Source: Oleiphilus sp.
GTDB lineage: Bacteria > Pseudomonadota > Gammaproteobacteria > Pseudomonadales > Oleiphilaceae
Direction: 5' to 3'
Assembly (NCBI GenBank): GCA_006212045.1
Contig: PZPK01000017.1
Coordinates: forward strand, 1 to 64,000
Length of the DNA: 64,000 nt
Part shown: piece after piece, positions 63,740 to 64,000 of the stretch
Layout of the letters: every line of letters begins with the position of its first letter
Position numbering within the stretch: the first letter of the stretch is position 1
Position numbers and translations under genes: made by a program
The notes under the pieces: generated by a model
What the model saw: only the letters and a program-made list of their open reading frames with translations
Told to the model about the DNA's origin: nothing
The model's database searches: none

Positions 63740-64000
63740 GTGGAGCTGGCCATCGCGTTGCTGTTGACTCTGGCCATTGCCGGCTCGGTATTATGGGTAA
63801 TGCCGTCCCCCCATGAAAAAAAGCTGGATGCATTCCGGAAACTGGCGATGGCAGAGGGGATTCGGGTTCGGCTTTTGGACACATCGATGGCTGCCAGGTT
63901 TATTCCCTGGATCAAGGATCATCGCGGCTACGTGCTGTATGAACTGTCCTGTAAAAGCGGTCGTGCTCTGCCTGTCAAAGGGTACAGGGTTGTTCGTCTG
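63740..64000 (+). CDS. Putative membrane-anchored protein, cut by window edge
   Basis: A frame starts with GTG directly after the uup stop and runs open to the window end (87 codons). The first 20 residues (MELAIALLLTLAIAGSVLWV) are one hydrophobic helix; after it comes a soluble part including HEKKLDAFRKLAMAEGIRVR. No domain can be identified from the fragment. Coupling to uup is suggested by the zero-base gap. Confidence 0.6.
   Translation, partial: MELAIALLLTLAIAGSVLWVMPSPHEKKLDAFRKLAMAEGIRVRLLDTSMAARFIPWIKDHRGYVLYELSCKSGRALPVKGYRVVRL

Overview
The window comes from a chromosome of a free-living, probably marine gammaproteobacterium. This rests on the gene order dnaX–ybaB–recR–rnd–ycgL–ycgN, a contiguous recC–recB–recD operon, a short 4.5S RNA gene, a FabR-type palindrome ahead of a yqfA homologue, several c-di-GMP and chemotaxis proteins, and an acyl-CoA catabolism operon. 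I cannot name the genus. Most of the window is ordinary chromosome; the accessory parts are the left end, the pilin/chaperone/usher cluster and the tRNA-Gly locus.

Layout. (1) 1–1941: a piece of an integron gene-cassette array with three attC-like sites, all oriented towards the left edge. The cassettes hold a TPR-like lipoprotein, two tiny membrane proteins, and a YefM–YoeB toxin–antitoxin pair lying antisense to the array. No integrase gene follows on the side where attI/intI would be expected. (2) 1991–2974: about 1 kb with no convincing gene, holding a REP-like hairpin and a degenerate 20-bp minisatellite. (3) 2975–8154: a leftward operon (LCAD-like acyl-CoA dehydrogenase, nitronate monooxygenase-like flavoprotein, enoyl-CoA hydratase, GST) divergent from an AraC-type regulator. 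(4) 8218–27353: small-molecule enzymes (HIT, AAC(6')-like acetyltransferase, DadA/PuuB-like oxidase, esterase, isochorismatase-like hydrolase, MpaB-type oxygenase, CoA-transferase), a Na+/H+ antiporter and a hemolysin-III/PAQR protein, mixed with sensory genes: one chemoreceptor, two PAS–GGDEF–EAL proteins and two solute-binding lipoproteins without transporter partners. (5) 27549–36867: recC, recB, recD. (6) 36896–44795: a surface-fibre-like cluster with three DUF4402-like secreted proteins, a PapD-like chaperone, an unusual usher-like outer-membrane protein with C-terminal Ig/carboxypeptidase-regulatory-like domains, and an AraC-type regulator. (7) 44786–48293: oxidoreductase, lipase-like hydrolase, a third orphan binding protein and a Cys-rich secreted protein. 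(8) 48558–54354: 4.5S RNA, then dnaX to ycgN and small conserved genes; dnaX carries an A10 slippery run at the expected tau/gamma junction. (9) 54576–57002: a membrane-anchored vWA protein with a long cytoplasmic Glu-Pro repeat. (10) 57225–57697: an intact tRNA-Gly(GCC) flanked by two broken copies, each interrupted by a string of tiny perfect hairpins. (11) 57817–64000: two MOSC proteins around a frameshifted GMC oxidoreductase, then the ABC-F ATPase uup and a partial membrane protein.

Most noteworthy: the non-canonical DUF4402/chaperone/usher-like system, the tRNA-Gly copies interrupted by micro-hairpins, the integrase-less cassette array whose toxin–antitoxin promoter lies partly inside an attC site, the dnaX slippery run, and the repeated pairing of orphan binding lipoproteins with signalling receptors.
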